Numbered from the stretch's first letter, positions 26,162 through 35,499 are shown. The stretch is DNA of 44,504 bases from Treponema sp. (GCA_031278815.1 JAITJS010000034.1:1-44504), one strand, 5' to 3'. Notes: a model not told the origin generated them from the sequence alone. Numbers and translations are program-made.

Positions 26162-26395
26162 TCAGTCCAATATTTCAAGAACCGTGTGCTTCCCTCCTTT
26201 TGCCGTTGCTGCTTGCAAGACGGTCCTAATAGACTTGGCAATACGGCCATGTTTACCAATAACCTTGCCAATATCATCAGGGGCAACTTTAAGTTCCAAT
26301 ATGGTAGATTTTTCTCCCTCCACAACACTGACCGATACCGACGAAGGATCATCCACCAGAGACTTTACGATATATTCAACCAGATCTTTTTCCAC
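26162..26395 (-). CDS. khpA: KH-domain RNA-binding protein KhpA
   Basis: 77-residue single KH domain with the GxxG loop in GKVIGKHGRIAKSIR. KhpA proteins bind RNA and act with KhpB in cell-length and ribosome-associated regulation. It lies between rpsP and rimM in the usual position. Confidence 0.96.
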   Translation of the reverse strand: MEKDLVEYIVKSLVDDPSSVSVSVVEGEKSTILELKVAPDDIGKVIGKHGRIAKSIRTVLQAATAKGGKHTVLEILD

Positions 26396-26468
26396 CTTTC
26401 CACCTTCCCTTTCGTGTATCAGGGCTTACGCTTTCCTATAAATCTTACCTGAGTCTGACCCATCACCA

Positions 26469-26717
26469 TTATAAGCAGACGCGCTTTTTGTTTAGGATTT
26501 TATGAACCGTGTCGCTTATGGTGGCTCCCTGCTGAAGCCATAGTTTTACCCGTTCATCGTTGACCCGGATCTGCTGGTCTTCCTTTTCAATGGGATGGTA
26601 ATACCCCAGTTCTTCAATAGCTTTCCCGTCCCGGGGAGCATGTTTATCCATAACCACTATGCGGTAATAGGGCCGTTTCTTGGTTCCGAATTTTTTGAGC
26701 CTAATGCTGGCACTCAT
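26469..26717 (-). CDS. rpsP: 30S ribosomal protein S16
   Basis: 82 residues from MSASIRLKKFGTKKRPYYRI; AGGAGG lies six bases before this ATG at 26717. The longer in-frame reading to 26774 is not part of the family. It is the first gene of the operon that runs to mtnN. Its promoter must lie in 26718-26992, shared with divergent pyrI; that stretch has a palindrome CAAACCctGGTTTG at about 26787-26800. Confidence 0.97.
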   Translation of the reverse strand: MSASIRLKKFGTKKRPYYRIVVMDKHAPRDGKAIEELGYYHPIEKEDQQIRVNDERVKLWLQQGATISDTVHKILNKKRVCL

Positions 26718-26992
26718 GGAGGTCCTCCTCATGGGTTCCCCTCTATACAAGGGAATCCGATTAGCTGTATACATACTAGAGTCTTGGCAAACCCTGGTTT
26801 GGCAAGAACTGCTTTAAAAACATGGCAACGGTTCAGGCTGACCAGTTTACCGATCCGCAGCACAAACCTGTGAATTTTATGTATACAAAAGATCAGACTT
26901 TTAGTCAATGGGTATCGAAGGGCAGAAACCTTAGAGCGCCTTTTGAGGGTAACGGGACCTGCCAAGCAGTGTAGTCTTAGGAGGAATACGTC

Positions 26993-27421
26993 ATGTTAGC
27001 GCAGATAAAGAACGGGATCGTCATCGATCATATTAAGGCGGGGCAGGGTATCAGGATTTTCAATTGGCTTGGCCTCGATAAAACTCCCCATACCGTGGCA
27101 TTTGTGGTGAATGCCAACTCCTTTCGAATGGGCCGAAAGGACATCATTAAAATTAATACGCCCATTGCCATTAACTTTGACGTGCTGGGCCTCATTGACC
27201 CCCACATCACGGTGAATATCATCAAAAATGAACGGGTCAACGAGAAAATCAAACTGTTCCTCCCGGAGCGAGTGGAAAATGTGCTGCTCTGTAAAAATCC
27301 CCGGTGTATTACCTCCACGGAAACCTACATCCCCCATATCTTTTACTTGGAAAACCCTGACTTACGAACCTATCGCTGTGAATACTGTGATGAAATCCGA
27401 TCTGCCGTGGACTTCCGGTGA
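26993..27421 (+). CDS. pyrI: Aspartate carbamoyltransferase regulatory subunit-like protein
   Basis: 142 residues, matching PyrI: an N-terminal allosteric nucleotide-binding half (LAQIKNGIVIDHIKAGQGI, GRKDIIKI) and a zinc domain with C-x4-C (CKNPRC) and C-x2-C (CEYC). PyrI binds ATP/CTP and controls PyrB, yet no pyrB is beside it. AGGAGG precedes the ATG by eight bases. Its stop overlaps the pyrC GTG start (GTGA), so the two are coupled. Confidence 0.93.
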   Translation: MLAQIKNGIVIDHIKAGQGIRIFNWLGLDKTPHTVAFVVNANSFRMGRKDIIKINTPIAINFDVLGLIDPHITVNIIKNERVNEKIKLFLPERVENVLLCKNPRCITSTETYIPHIFYLENPDLRTYRCEYCDEIRSAVDFR

Positions 27422-28746
27422 GCCCGGGCCCAAGGGTTTTATTGAGGGACTTCCGTCTGGTGGATGAAACCCTGGATATGCCCGGTTCGGTCTTGATCGA
27501 AACGGGGAGCATCCTTGACGTATTCCCTCAGGGCGCCCTGTTGCCTGAAACCCGGTTCCCTAGGGACACGACCATTCAGGGCGGGGGAAGCTTGGTCCTC
27601 ATGCCTGCCTTGGTAGACCTCCATGCCCATTTCCGGGATCCGGGATACCCTGAAAAAGAGACCTTAGAGTCTGCATCTCTGGCGGCAGTGGCCGGAGGCT
27701 ATGGGACCGTAGTTTGCATGGCCAATACCAATCCGGTCATTGATACCCTTGCCAAAGCCCAGGCCCTCAAAGAACGCTCCGATGCGCTGGGCCTTATGGA
27801 TCTGTACCCGGTCCTGGCCCTAACCCAGGGCATGGAGGGCAGGGTTCTTTCGGATATACGCTTCCTTGAAGGGCCCTTGCACGAGACCGCACCGTGGATT
27901 CGTATGCTTTCTGAAGACGGTAAGGATGTAGTTTCAGATGAACTCCTGTACCGAGCCTTACAAGCGGCCCGTCGCCTAGGAATCCCCGTATCCTGCCACT
28001 GTGATGCAGGGGGTCCTGAAGCGGATGCGGCAAAGGCCGCAGGAAAACCCCGGGAATGCTGGAGTCGTATTGAAGAGAACCATGCTACCCGGCGGGTCAT
28101 AGCACTAGGCAGGCAGACCCACGGGCATGTGCATATTGCCCATGTATCCACCAAGGAATCGGTGGACCTCATAAGGAAGGTCAAGGCTCAACAAGAACCA
28201 GCCCTGACCCTTACCGCGGAGGCAAGCCCTCATCACCTGTGCCTCACCCAAGAGGCCGCCCATACCTTGGGGGATGCCACTTGGGGCCGGGTGAATCCCC
28301 CCTTGAGAACCGAAGCGGATCGGCAAGCCCTGATCCAGGGGATCTTGGACGGAACTATTGACGCCATTGCTACGGATCATGCCCCGCATACCGAAGCGGA
28401 CAAGGTCCAAGGCGCGCCGGGCTTTACCGGTCTGGAGACCAGTTTTGCCCTCTGCCATACGGAACTAGTCTCCAAGGGTAGGCTTAGCCTCTCCGGGCTT
28501 TCTTCCCTTATGAGCGCCTCCCCAGCCCGCATCCTGGGGCTTACTGACCGGGGCCGCATTGCGCCTGAGTTCCGGGGGGATCTCATGGTGGTGGATACGG
28601 AGGCGGTCTGGCGGGTAACCATGAGCCGGTTCAGATCCCGGGGGAAGAACTCACCGGTTACCGGTTTGGTTTGTACGGGGAAAGTGCTTATGACCATACA
28701 GCAGGGCCGGGTGGTTTTTGAGGCTCCGGTAAGCCCTGATGCGTAG
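27418..28746 (+). CDS. pyrC: Dihydroorotase
   Basis: Converts carbamoyl-aspartate to dihydroorotate in pyrimidine synthesis. 442 residues, amidohydrolase fold with metal ligands HAH (H69, H71) in DLHAHFRDPGYPEKETLESA and further motifs VCMANTNPV, TAEASPHHLCL and AIATDHAPHTEADK. The GTG start at 27418 overlaps the pyrI stop. The family type is the class I dihydroorotase (AllB/PyrC-like). Confidence 0.95.
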   Translation: MSPGPRVLLRDFRLVDETLDMPGSVLIETGSILDVFPQGALLPETRFPRDTTIQGGGSLVLMPALVDLHAHFRDPGYPEKETLESASLAAVAGGYGTVVCMANTNPVIDTLAKAQALKERSDALGLMDLYPVLALTQGMEGRVLSDIRFLEGPLHETAPWIRMLSEDGKDVVSDELLYRALQAARRLGIPVSCHCDAGGPEADAAKAAGKPRECWSRIEENHATRRVIALGRQTHGHVHIAHVSTKESVDLIRKVKAQQEPALTLTAEASPHHLCLTQEAAHTLGDATWGRVNPPLRTEADRQALIQGILDGTIDAIATDHAPHTEADKVQGAPGFTGLETSFALCHTELVSKGRLSLSGLSSLMSASPARILGLTDRGRIAPEFRGDLMVVDTEAVWRVTMSRFRSRGKNSPVTGLVCTGKVLMTIQQGRVVFEAPVSPDA

Positions 28747-28947
28747 AAGTAGTCTCCTGCCGCGTATCGGGCCTTGTTGGGGAATCGGGGCTTCTTGATG
28801 CCTTCATCAATAGCCTTACGCTCTTCGTCTTGGGGGTGGGCTCCTTTATCCTAGCCTCCCTAGCCCTTGAGGGGTAAGATGAGTGCGGTTCGGTAACCCA
28901 CGGGATGCCCCTCCAGAGGCCCTTTCCGCGCTCACCCCGGCCTTCTC

Positions 28948-30753
28948 TTAGGGTTCTTTGGTTTTCAGGACCGCGAGGAACGCACTCTGGGGCAATTCCA
29001 CATCCCCCACCAGTTTCATCCGCTTCTTTCCCTCTTTCTGCTTTTCTAGGAGCTTCCGTTTACGGGTGATGTCCCCGCCGTAACACTTGGCCAACACATC
29101 CTTACGCAGGGCGTTGACCGTCTCCCGAGCGATGATCTGGCTCCCAATGGCCCCTTGAATGGGGATCTTGAACTGCTGCCGTGGTATCTCATCCCGCAAT
29201 CGCTCGCACACCAGCCGGGCCCGCTCGTAAGCCCGGTCCCGAAACACCAGTTGGGAGAGGGCGTCCACTGCCTTACCATTGAGGAGAATATCCAGTTTAA
29301 CCAAGGCCGTAGGCTTGTAATCAGTGATGTCGTAATCAAAGGACGCGTAGCCCCGGCTGATGCTTTTCAGGCGGTCGTAAAAATCGAAGAGGACCTCCGC
29401 AAGGGGCATGTCGTAGATGAGTTCTACCCGCTTTTCGTCCAGATAGGTCATGGTGGTCTGGACCCCCCGCTTCTCCATACACAAGGTCATGATGTTCCCC
29501 AGGAACGTCCCCGGGGTGATGATGGAGGCCCGGATATAGGGCTCCTCCGCAGCTTCGATGAGGCCCTCCGCAGGGTACTCCATGGGGTTATCCACCAAGA
29601 CCTCTTCCCCGGTGCGAAGGTGTACCCGGTACTGCACCGATGGCGCGGTAAAAATCACCGACTGGTTGAATTCCCGCTCCAGCCGTTCCTGGATCACTTC
29701 CAAGTGCAGGAGTCCTAAAAAACCGCAGCGGAAACCAAAACCCAAGGCAGCGGAAGCGTCCTTTTCATACACCAGGGATGCATCGTTGAGCTTGAGCTTT
29801 TCCAAGCTGGATTTCAATTCCTCGTAGTCATTGGAGTCCAAGGGATATATAGAGGAGAACACCACGGGCTTCACTTCCCGGAAACCCGGTAGCGGAACCG
29901 TACAGGGATTTTCCACGGCGGTCAAGGTATCGCCCACCCGCACATCCCCGACGGTTTTGATCCCCGCGATGATATAGCCCACACTCCCGGCGCTCAGTTC
30001 CGTTCTCTCCACCAGAGCCAGTTTGAAGACCCCCAGGGTCTCGATCTCATATTCTGCGCCTTTGGACATAAACCGGATCTTCATGCCCCGCCGTATCCTG
30101 CCGTCAAAGATGCGGATATGCACCACCACCCCCCGATAGGGGTCGTAGTGGCAGTCAAAAATGAGGGCCCGTAGGGGGGCTTCGGCGCTGCCTTGCGGCG
30201 GAGGAATCCGCTGGATAATAGCCTCAAACAGGGCATCCACTCCGGTTCCTTGCCGGGCGGAAACCAGGAGGGCCGAAGCAGCGTCCAGCCCCAGGTCTTT
30301 CTCGATCTGCTGTTTAACTGCGGGAATATCCGCAGCAGCCATATCGATCTTGTTGATCACCGGGACAATCTCCAGGTTATGCTCCAGGGCAAGGTACAGG
30401 TTGGACAAGGTTTGGGCCTGCACTCCCTGGGTCGCATCCACCAAAAGCAAGGCCCCCTCACAGGAATTGATGGCCCGGGAAACCTCGTAGGTAAAATCCA
30501 CATGCCCCGGGGTATCCACCAGGTTAAGCTCGTATTCCCGGCCATCCTTTGCGGTGTAGGGAATGGTAACGGCCTGGCTCTTGATGGTTATCCCCCGCTC
30601 CCGTTCAATATCCATTGTATCGAGAATCTGGTCCTGAAAATTCCGGTCTTCCACCAGGTGGCCCTTCTGAATGAGCCTGTCCGCCAGGGTTGATTTGCCA
30701 TGATCAATGTGGGCGATGATACAAAAGTTACGGATTAAGGAAGGTGCAGCCAT
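28948..30753 (-). CDS. lepA: Elongation factor 4 (LepA)
   Basis: Ribosome-associated GTPase, 601 residues, full length. G motifs: AHIDHGKST (14-22), DTPGH, NKID; the LepA C-terminal motif [17 protein letters not shown] is present. The ATG at 30753 has no Shine-Dalgarno site. A good promoter ends eight bases before it, so the mRNA may be leaderless or nearly so. Confidence 0.98.
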   Translation of the reverse strand: MAAPSLIRNFCIIAHIDHGKSTLADRLIQKGHLVEDRNFQDQILDTMDIERERGITIKSQAVTIPYTAKDGREYELNLVDTPGHVDFTYEVSRAINSCEGALLLVDATQGVQAQTLSNLYLALEHNLEIVPVINKIDMAAADIPAVKQQIEKDLGLDAASALLVSARQGTGVDALFEAIIQRIPPPQGSAEAPLRALIFDCHYDPYRGVVVHIRIFDGRIRRGMKIRFMSKGAEYEIETLGVFKLALVERTELSAGSVGYIIAGIKTVGDVRVGDTLTAVENPCTVPLPGFREVKPVVFSSIYPLDSNDYEELKSSLEKLKLNDASLVYEKDASAALGFGFRCGFLGLLHLEVIQERLEREFNQSVIFTAPSVQYRVHLRTGEEVLVDNPMEYPAEGLIEAAEEPYIRASIITPGTFLGNIMTLCMEKRGVQTTMTYLDEKRVELIYDMPLAEVLFDFYDRLKSISRGYASFDYDITDYKPTALVKLDILLNGKAVDALSQLVFRDRAYERARLVCERLRDEIPRQQFKIPIQGAIGSQIIARETVNALRKDVLAKCYGGDITRKRKLLEKQKEGKKRMKLVGDVELPQSAFLAVLKTKEP

Positions 30754-30761
30754 AGGCTTTT

Positions 30762-30790
30762 ACTATAGTACAAAACAGCATATACCTCAA
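30762..30790 (-). promoter_or_regulatory. lepA promoter, nearly leaderless
   Basis: Minus strand TTGAGG (30785-30790), 17-base spacer, TATAGT (30762-30767), with eight bases between the -10 box and the lepA ATG. The predicted start lies zero to three bases before the codon. Confidence 0.6.
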
Positions 30791-30925
30791 CACCTGCGGC
30801 GTACGTCCTTTCGTTTCTATTTCATGGGAAGCGTTCTTACCGCTATTGTGGGCTTAATTCCAAAGCGGCAAGGGCTTGAGGCAAGGGGCGTTTCGATTGC
30901 TTATCACCCCTGCCATACAGGGGCA

Positions 30926-32329
30926 TTAAGCCCGCTGGCGGGTATAGCCCTTGATTTCGCTGCGGAGCCGTTCCGCTAAGGCGCTACGGTTTAGCCTGAC
31001 CTGTTCCATAGAATCCCGGAAACGGAGGGTAACCGTACCATTATCCTTAGACTCATAATCTACGGTAATACAGAAGGGGGTTCCTGCCTCGTCCTGCCGC
31101 CGATACCGCCGGCCTATGGCCCCCCCCTGATCGTAGTCCGTGGCAAAGTCCTCTTTGAGTTCATTCCGTATATCCTGGGCCAGTTCTGCAAGACCGTCCT
31201 TCTTCATCAGCGGCAAGACCGCCACGGTAACCGGCGCCAGAGCGGGGTGGAACCGGAGCACGGTCCGCAGGTCATCACCGGTTCCATCAGTACCCCCATT
31301 ACCCGTATCAGTTACCTTTTCCTCGTCATAGGCGTCGCAGAGCACCATGAGGAGGGTCCGGGTAAGCCCCGCAGAGGTCTCGATGATGAAAGGGGTAAAC
31401 CGGGGGGTTCCTTCGCCGGGATTGTCCTGATCGATGTACTGTAAATCCTTACCTGAATATTCGGTATGCCGGGTAAGATCGTAGTCGGACCGGTTATGGA
31501 TCCCCTCCAGTTCCTTCCAACCCATAGGGAAGAGGTACTCGATGTCATAGGCGTCTTTGGCATAATGGGCCAGTTCACCCGGGCCGTGCCGGTGCCAGCG
31601 GAGGTGATCCATCTGGATGCCGATCTTCTCGTAATAGGCCCAGCGCCGTTTTCTCCATTCGTTAAACCATTCCTCGTCCGTACCGGGTCTGACAAAGTAC
31701 TGCATCTCCATCTGCTCGAATTCGCAGGTGCGGAAGATGAAATTCTTGGTAACGATCTCGTTCCTGAAGGCTTTGCCGATCTGGGCGATGCCGAAGGGGA
31801 TCTTCATGCGGTTGGATTGGATGATGTTCTTGTAGTTGACGTAGATTCCCTGGGCAGTTTCAGGGCGCAGGTAGATGGTATTGGCCCCATCTTCCACGGG
31901 ACCGATGTGGGTTTTGAACATGAGGTTGAACTTACGGGTATCCGTAAGCTCCCCCCCGCATTCGGGGCATGTTTTCCCGGCTAGATTCGCTTCGGGGATC
32001 TGGTCCGCCCGAAACCGCGTCTTGCACTGTTTACAGTCCACCAAGGGATCGGTGAAATTCTCCACATGCCCTGAAGCCTCCCAGACCCGAGGGTGCATCA
32101 AGATGGCCGCGTCCAACCCCACAATGGAGTCGTGGAGTTGGGTCATCTCCTTCCACCAATACTGGGCAATGCGATTTTTGAGCTCGATTCCCAGGGGCCC
32201 GTAATCCCAAGCGCCGCTCTGGCCTCCGTAAATTTCTGATGATTGAAACACGAAGCCTCGCCGCTTGGCGAGGGACGTGATTTTCTCCATAGTTGCTTTT
32301 CCTTGATACTCGGCTAATGGTTCCGACAT
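30926..32329 (-). CDS. glyQS: Glycyl-tRNA synthetase (single-chain, homodimeric type)
   Basis: Class II synthetase of the eukaryote/archaeal-like single-polypeptide kind, 467 residues. Motifs: FVFQSSEIYGGQSGAWDYGP, a zinc-binding insert with CKQCKTRF and CPECGGEL, GIAQIGKAFRNEI (motif 2 region) and the C-terminal anticodon-binding domain. AAGGAG lies eight bases before the ATG at 32329. Downstream the transcript can fold a six-pair hairpin CCCCTG/CAGGGG. Confidence 0.97.
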   Translation of the reverse strand: MSEPLAEYQGKATMEKITSLAKRRGFVFQSSEIYGGQSGAWDYGPLGIELKNRIAQYWWKEMTQLHDSIVGLDAAILMHPRVWEASGHVENFTDPLVDCKQCKTRFRADQIPEANLAGKTCPECGGELTDTRKFNLMFKTHIGPVEDGANTIYLRPETAQGIYVNYKNIIQSNRMKIPFGIAQIGKAFRNEIVTKNFIFRTCEFEQMEMQYFVRPGTDEEWFNEWRKRRWAYYEKIGIQMDHLRWHRHGPGELAHYAKDAYDIEYLFPMGWKELEGIHNRSDYDLTRHTEYSGKDLQYIDQDNPGEGTPRFTPFIIETSAGLTRTLLMVLCDAYDEEKVTDTGNGGTDGTGDDLRTVLRFHPALAPVTVAVLPLMKKDGLAELAQDIRNELKEDFATDYDQGGAIGRRYRRQDEAGTPFCITVDYESKDNGTVTLRFRDSMEQVRLNRSALAERLRSEIKGYTRQRA

Positions 32330-32655
32330 ACTGACTTCTCCTTAGATAGGTACAAGTAGTATACATAAAAGCATGATAAAAGGCGAGAGGGAGGCCCTCA
32401 AGGGAAGTTCCGAGACCAGATCCTAGGGTACTCGAAGATCCCCCGTATAATTCGTGAACATGGGCGTTCCGTAGGTGCATACGGGGTTTCCGTGCTTGTA
32501 TACGGAGTAAGCGTATTCAAATAGGGGCTCCCGGTATGGCGGTACGGAAGCCCTGTACTATTGTCCCGATCACCTTGTATAGAAAAAGGGCGGCCCGGCC
32601 TGTAGGCCGGGCCGCCCTTGCCCGTGTACGGCTGATTGCCGCGGCGCTTACGCTG
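32330..32655. other. glyQS upstream region
   Basis: No gene visible. It has a possible minus-strand -10 box (TATACT) near 32355-32360 for glyQS, repeated GTATACGG-like words near 32470-32505, and at its right end the strong terminator of the lipoprotein gene. Confidence 0.4.
32582..32617 (-). terminator. Strong intrinsic terminator of the lipoprotein gene
   Basis: Perfect 13-pair GC stem (32588-32600 with 32605-32617), four-base loop, and on the minus strand five T after the stem. It lies 38 bases beyond the stop of the lipoprotein gene. Confidence 0.9.
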
Positions 32656-34707
32656 CTATCCCGTAACCTTGATGTAGTACACTACCGAGTTAAGATTAAC
32701 GTAAAGCGGCGTATTACCGGTATCTTCCCTTACAAAGTTGGCTGTAACAATCGTGAGCTTGTAGACTGTGTTGTTGGCTGTTAAAGCGGAGGGATCGATG
32801 AAGTACTCCTTGCTGGTCTCATCCTGCTTTATCACCCCTGTTATGGCCGTTGCGCCATCCGTGTTTTCCATTATCGAACTGACAGTGCGGCCCGACGTTA
32901 CAACAGCTTTTGCGAAATCCTCATTCTGAATGGTGATATTGCCGCCAGCTTTGGTCACTTCGATAGGGGCCGTAGCAGTGTCTGCGTCAGCCGCTGTACC
33001 AGTATCGCCCTGCTTCAGTTTGGGGCGCTCGATGATGCGGTTCACCGCAAAGGTAACTGACGTGTCCGGCGGTATCGTTGAGGGTATTTTAAGCGTATAG
33101 GAACCCTGGAAAGCTCCGGTAAAGAAGCCGTCCTTGATCGTAATGGCTATTTCGCCCTCTCCCTCCAGCGCAAGCTCATAAGTTGTTGCGCTGTCGATAT
33201 CCGCGACTCCTTTTTGAATAACGCCACCCTTCGAGGCAAAATCCTCCAACGCCGCCGTGCTCAAATTGCCGACGTGCAAAACGTTGCCCTCCTCAAGCTC
33301 AGCGCCCGTGGAGTTCAGTAACTTCTTGTCTGCGTCCGACACATAGAAGGCAGAGCCTTGTTCGATAGACGGGAGGCTGGCGCCGTCCGCAACCACGCCA
33401 ACACTTTCGATAATAATGTCCTTATAGCCCTTGGCAAAGATCACCAGCCGCATATTGCCCTCGGAGGACAAGCTGTCAAAGCGGGAAAAGCCGGAGCGCT
33501 TGATCGCGGCTTCAAGGTTGGTGTGCCCCCGGTGGGAGAACAGGTTCTGCAGCCAGACCAGGGGTTCCTTATGCCCCGTTTGCAGATCTTCGACATAACC
33601 GGCGTACAACTGTTCAAAGTAGGTGTTCCAAATGCCGGCGCTGTCCAGGCCCGACGGCAGGGGCGCAAAGTCCACGGCAATGACCTTGTCCGCCCAGTTG
33701 CCGCCGTAGGTTACGTTTACCGTTGCGCCGCCCGTGCCGCCAATGGCTTTTGGCCAGGAGGCGGCAACATCATTGAGGGCGTGGTCGTCCCGCCTGCCCC
33801 AGGAAGCGTCGGGTTGCAGGTATTTTACCTTGTAAACTGCGGTGGCCGCTTTCCATTGTGCAATGGCGTCCACCTGCGCCAGAACCTCCGTTGATGTCAC
33901 CACGGCCTTGCTGGCCTGCCTCAGGAGATCCGCATTGGCGTACAGATCAAAGTCCACCCCCACTTCCACGGCTTTGATGCCCGTAGCTTTGCCGTCCGCG
34001 TTAGTTTTATCTGTCGGCGTACCTTCGAAGGTAATGTTTCCTGTGGGGAAAAAATGCGCGGTGTCGCCGTAGGTGGCGCTGCTTATGGCGTCAACTTTGG
34101 CCTGTGAGTCCGCATCTGTCCAACTAGGGGCAGGGGTCCCGGAGCGTGTGCCGTCGGTGATAAACAGTTCTGGGGCTGCAACGGCGGCTGTTTTAGCAAA
34201 AGCTGTGGTTGAAGGGCGGATGGCGGTGATATTTGCCGTAACATCGTGAAAGAATTCACTGAACTTCATGGGTTTTTCGCCGTATAACACCTCCGGAGCC
34301 GCTATTCCGGCCTCGGTAAAGGTTACGGTCTCTTCTTCCAGAACGGATGTTTCCCCTTCTTTAACGGTTAAGCATAAGGCGGTACCCCCCCCCCCCCCCC
34401 CTGTGGGAGCCGCAATTTTTATCAGGCTTACCCTGCCGCCTTCGGACAGAACCGGCGTGGGGATTACGGCGGTTTGGCTAAGGGTGTAGGTTCCCTTCGT
34501 ATAATCCCCCGCCTCTACCGCCAAAACGACGTAATTGGTGTGTGATCCGCTCGTATGCGGATGCGCCACGCCATAGGATCCGACAAAGGTCAACGCCAAA
34601 TCCTCGTCCGTGACGGTATAATGCTCCTCGGTGATGTTTTCGCACCCCATCAACGCCACAAGGGTGCAGAAAACCCCGATGGCCCATTTCGGATGTTTTA
34701 AATCCAT
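32656..34707 (-). CDS. Large surface lipoprotein with an in-frame poly-G tract
   Basis: 683 residues from the ATG at 34707 (AAGGAG six bases upstream). The signal peptide ends in a lipobox LMGC (KWAIGVFCTLVALMGCENI), so it is a lipoprotein. Codons near 103-108 are a run of 17 G (six Gly), a classic slipped-strand site; the present length keeps the gene open. A segment in the second half (FDSLSSEGNMRLVIFAKGYK) weakly resembles bacterial surface beta-sandwich (DUF1533-type) repeats; no firm family is recognised. The gene is more GC-rich than the flanking AT-rich DNA, has its own promoter (34749-34776) and a very strong terminator, and looks like a self-contained accessory gene. Confidence 0.85.
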   Translation of the reverse strand: MDLKHPKWAIGVFCTLVALMGCENITEEHYTVTDEDLALTFVGSYGVAHPHTSGSHTNYVVLAVEAGDYTKGTYTLSQTAVIPTPVLSEGGRVSLIKIAAPTGGGGGGTALCLTVKEGETSVLEEETVTFTEAGIAAPEVLYGEKPMKFSEFFHDVTANITAIRPSTTAFAKTAAVAAPELFITDGTRSGTPAPSWTDADSQAKVDAISSATYGDTAHFFPTGNITFEGTPTDKTNADGKATGIKAVEVGVDFDLYANADLLRQASKAVVTSTEVLAQVDAIAQWKAATAVYKVKYLQPDASWGRRDDHALNDVAASWPKAIGGTGGATVNVTYGGNWADKVIAVDFAPLPSGLDSAGIWNTYFEQLYAGYVEDLQTGHKEPLVWLQNLFSHRGHTNLEAAIKRSGFSRFDSLSSEGNMRLVIFAKGYKDIIIESVGVVADGASLPSIEQGSAFYVSDADKKLLNSTGAELEEGNVLHVGNLSTAALEDFASKGGVIQKGVADIDSATTYELALEGEGEIAITIKDGFFTGAFQGSYTLKIPSTIPPDTSVTFAVNRIIERPKLKQGDTGTAADADTATAPIEVTKAGGNITIQNEDFAKAVVTSGRTVSSIMENTDGATAITGVIKQDETSKEYFIDPSALTANNTVYKLTIVTANFVREDTGNTPLYVNLNSVVYYIKVTG
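34385..34401. repeat. Homopolymer C17 (G17 on coding strand)
   Basis: Seventeen consecutive C on the plus strand inside the lipoprotein gene, read as five GGG codons plus GGT. A one-base change would shift the frame and truncate the protein soon after residue 108. Confidence 0.95.
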
Positions 34708-34748
34708 ACATGCCTCCTTACAGAACACCTAACGATATAAGAGTTATC

Positions 34749-34776
34749 ATACTATAACTATGTATGGAACATACAA
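34749..34776 (-). promoter_or_regulatory. Promoter of the lipoprotein gene
   Basis: Minus strand TTGTAT (34771-34776), 16-base spacer, TAGTAT (34749-34754), about 40 bases before the start codon. The -35 word TTGTAT recurs at two other envelope genes in this window. Confidence 0.5.
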
Positions 34777-35004
34777 CATATTTATACTATAGTCAATTAA
34801 ATTCGAGGATTTCTCCATGATAAACGCATAGAAATTCTTATTTTCTTATTGGATAAGGAATGAGGTAAAAAGGGGCTTTGTTGTGGAGTGTCATGATTGA
34901 CCAAAAGCCGACAAATCCTATGCCCAAAAAATGCCCCAAACTGCGAGAAAACCAAGAATTTCGGCCATATCCTTTAAGACCCCCTTCCGTTCCCTCGAAG
35001 CCTC
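34777..35004. other. AT-rich spacer
   Basis: I see no gene, strong hairpin or promoter here beyond the general AT-rich composition. Confidence 0.3.
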
Positions 35005-35284
35005 CTATTTGAGCATTTCCTCTACGAGTAACTCTTGAAGGGCGATTTTTTTTTCAGGAAAAATATTAAAAAAAGAAACGGAAACAAGTGTTTCTTGTGC
35101 CATATCACCAAACGTAATGCGCTTTCCTGTTCCTGCTATTTTTTCGCAAAGATTTTTCACGGCTTTATGCATTTTATCATAATTAAGCATCAATTCTTGA
35201 TATAGCCGGCCCTTCGACCGGAAAATCAAAAGGGATTTTTGCCAAAACCTCCTTCAATGACCAGAGCGTGAAACTCACTTCCAT
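35005..35284 (-). pseudogene. Small gene probably split by a frameshift
   Basis: On the minus strand an ORF from the ATG at 35284 encodes 33 residues (begins MEVSFTLWSLKEVLAKIPF) and stops at 35183. The next frame continues as LNYDKMHKAVKNLCEKIAGT and ends at 35005. Loss of one base near 35186-35190 would join them into a protein of about 92 residues. If translated separately, the second part would need a TTG at 35229 or ATG at 35190 without a ribosome site. It starts six bases after the gene at 35290-35499, so the two look like a pair. Family unknown. Confidence 0.5.
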
Positions 35285-35289
35285 AACCG

Positions 35290-35499
35290 TTATACCTCGA
35301 CCTCTCCGGCATTCAGGTCAAAACGCTCTTTATTTTTCTCAATGATATCCAAAGTACGCTCGTAACATTCGAGGCTATCAGCGGATTCCGCACCACTGAA
35401 ATTAATATCCAAAACCCCCAGCGCTTTGGCCCTGCTACGAACCTTAGCAAACCGTGCCTTGTCTTCTTCAAAAATATCTTTTATCTCTGAAGTTCTCAT
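35290..35499 (-). CDS. Small helical protein of unknown function
   Basis: 69 residues from the ATG at 35499, chosen because AGGAGG lies five bases upstream (the longer reading to 35538 lacks a site). It is charged and helical (TSEIKDIFEEDKARFAKVRS). The tight downstream partner gene and size resemble toxin-antitoxin loci, but neither product shows a recognisable toxin or antitoxin motif, so this is only a possibility. Confidence 0.6.
   Translation of the reverse strand: MRTSEIKDIFEEDKARFAKVRSRAKALGVLDINFSGAESADSLECYERTLDIIEKNKERFDLNAGEVEV

Noticed and set aside
28747-28947. Possible terminator or small gene between pyrC and lepA
   Set aside because: No stem with a T-run and no ORF with a ribosome site were found.
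33358-33894. Plus-strand ORF of 178 codons within the lipoprotein gene
   Set aside because: It is an antisense shadow in GC-rich coding sequence with no ribosome site or family motif.
34100-34140. FMN-binding-domain-like VDAISSATYG in the lipoprotein
   Set aside because: The match to the VDAxSGAT motif is short and the rest of the domain pattern is missing.
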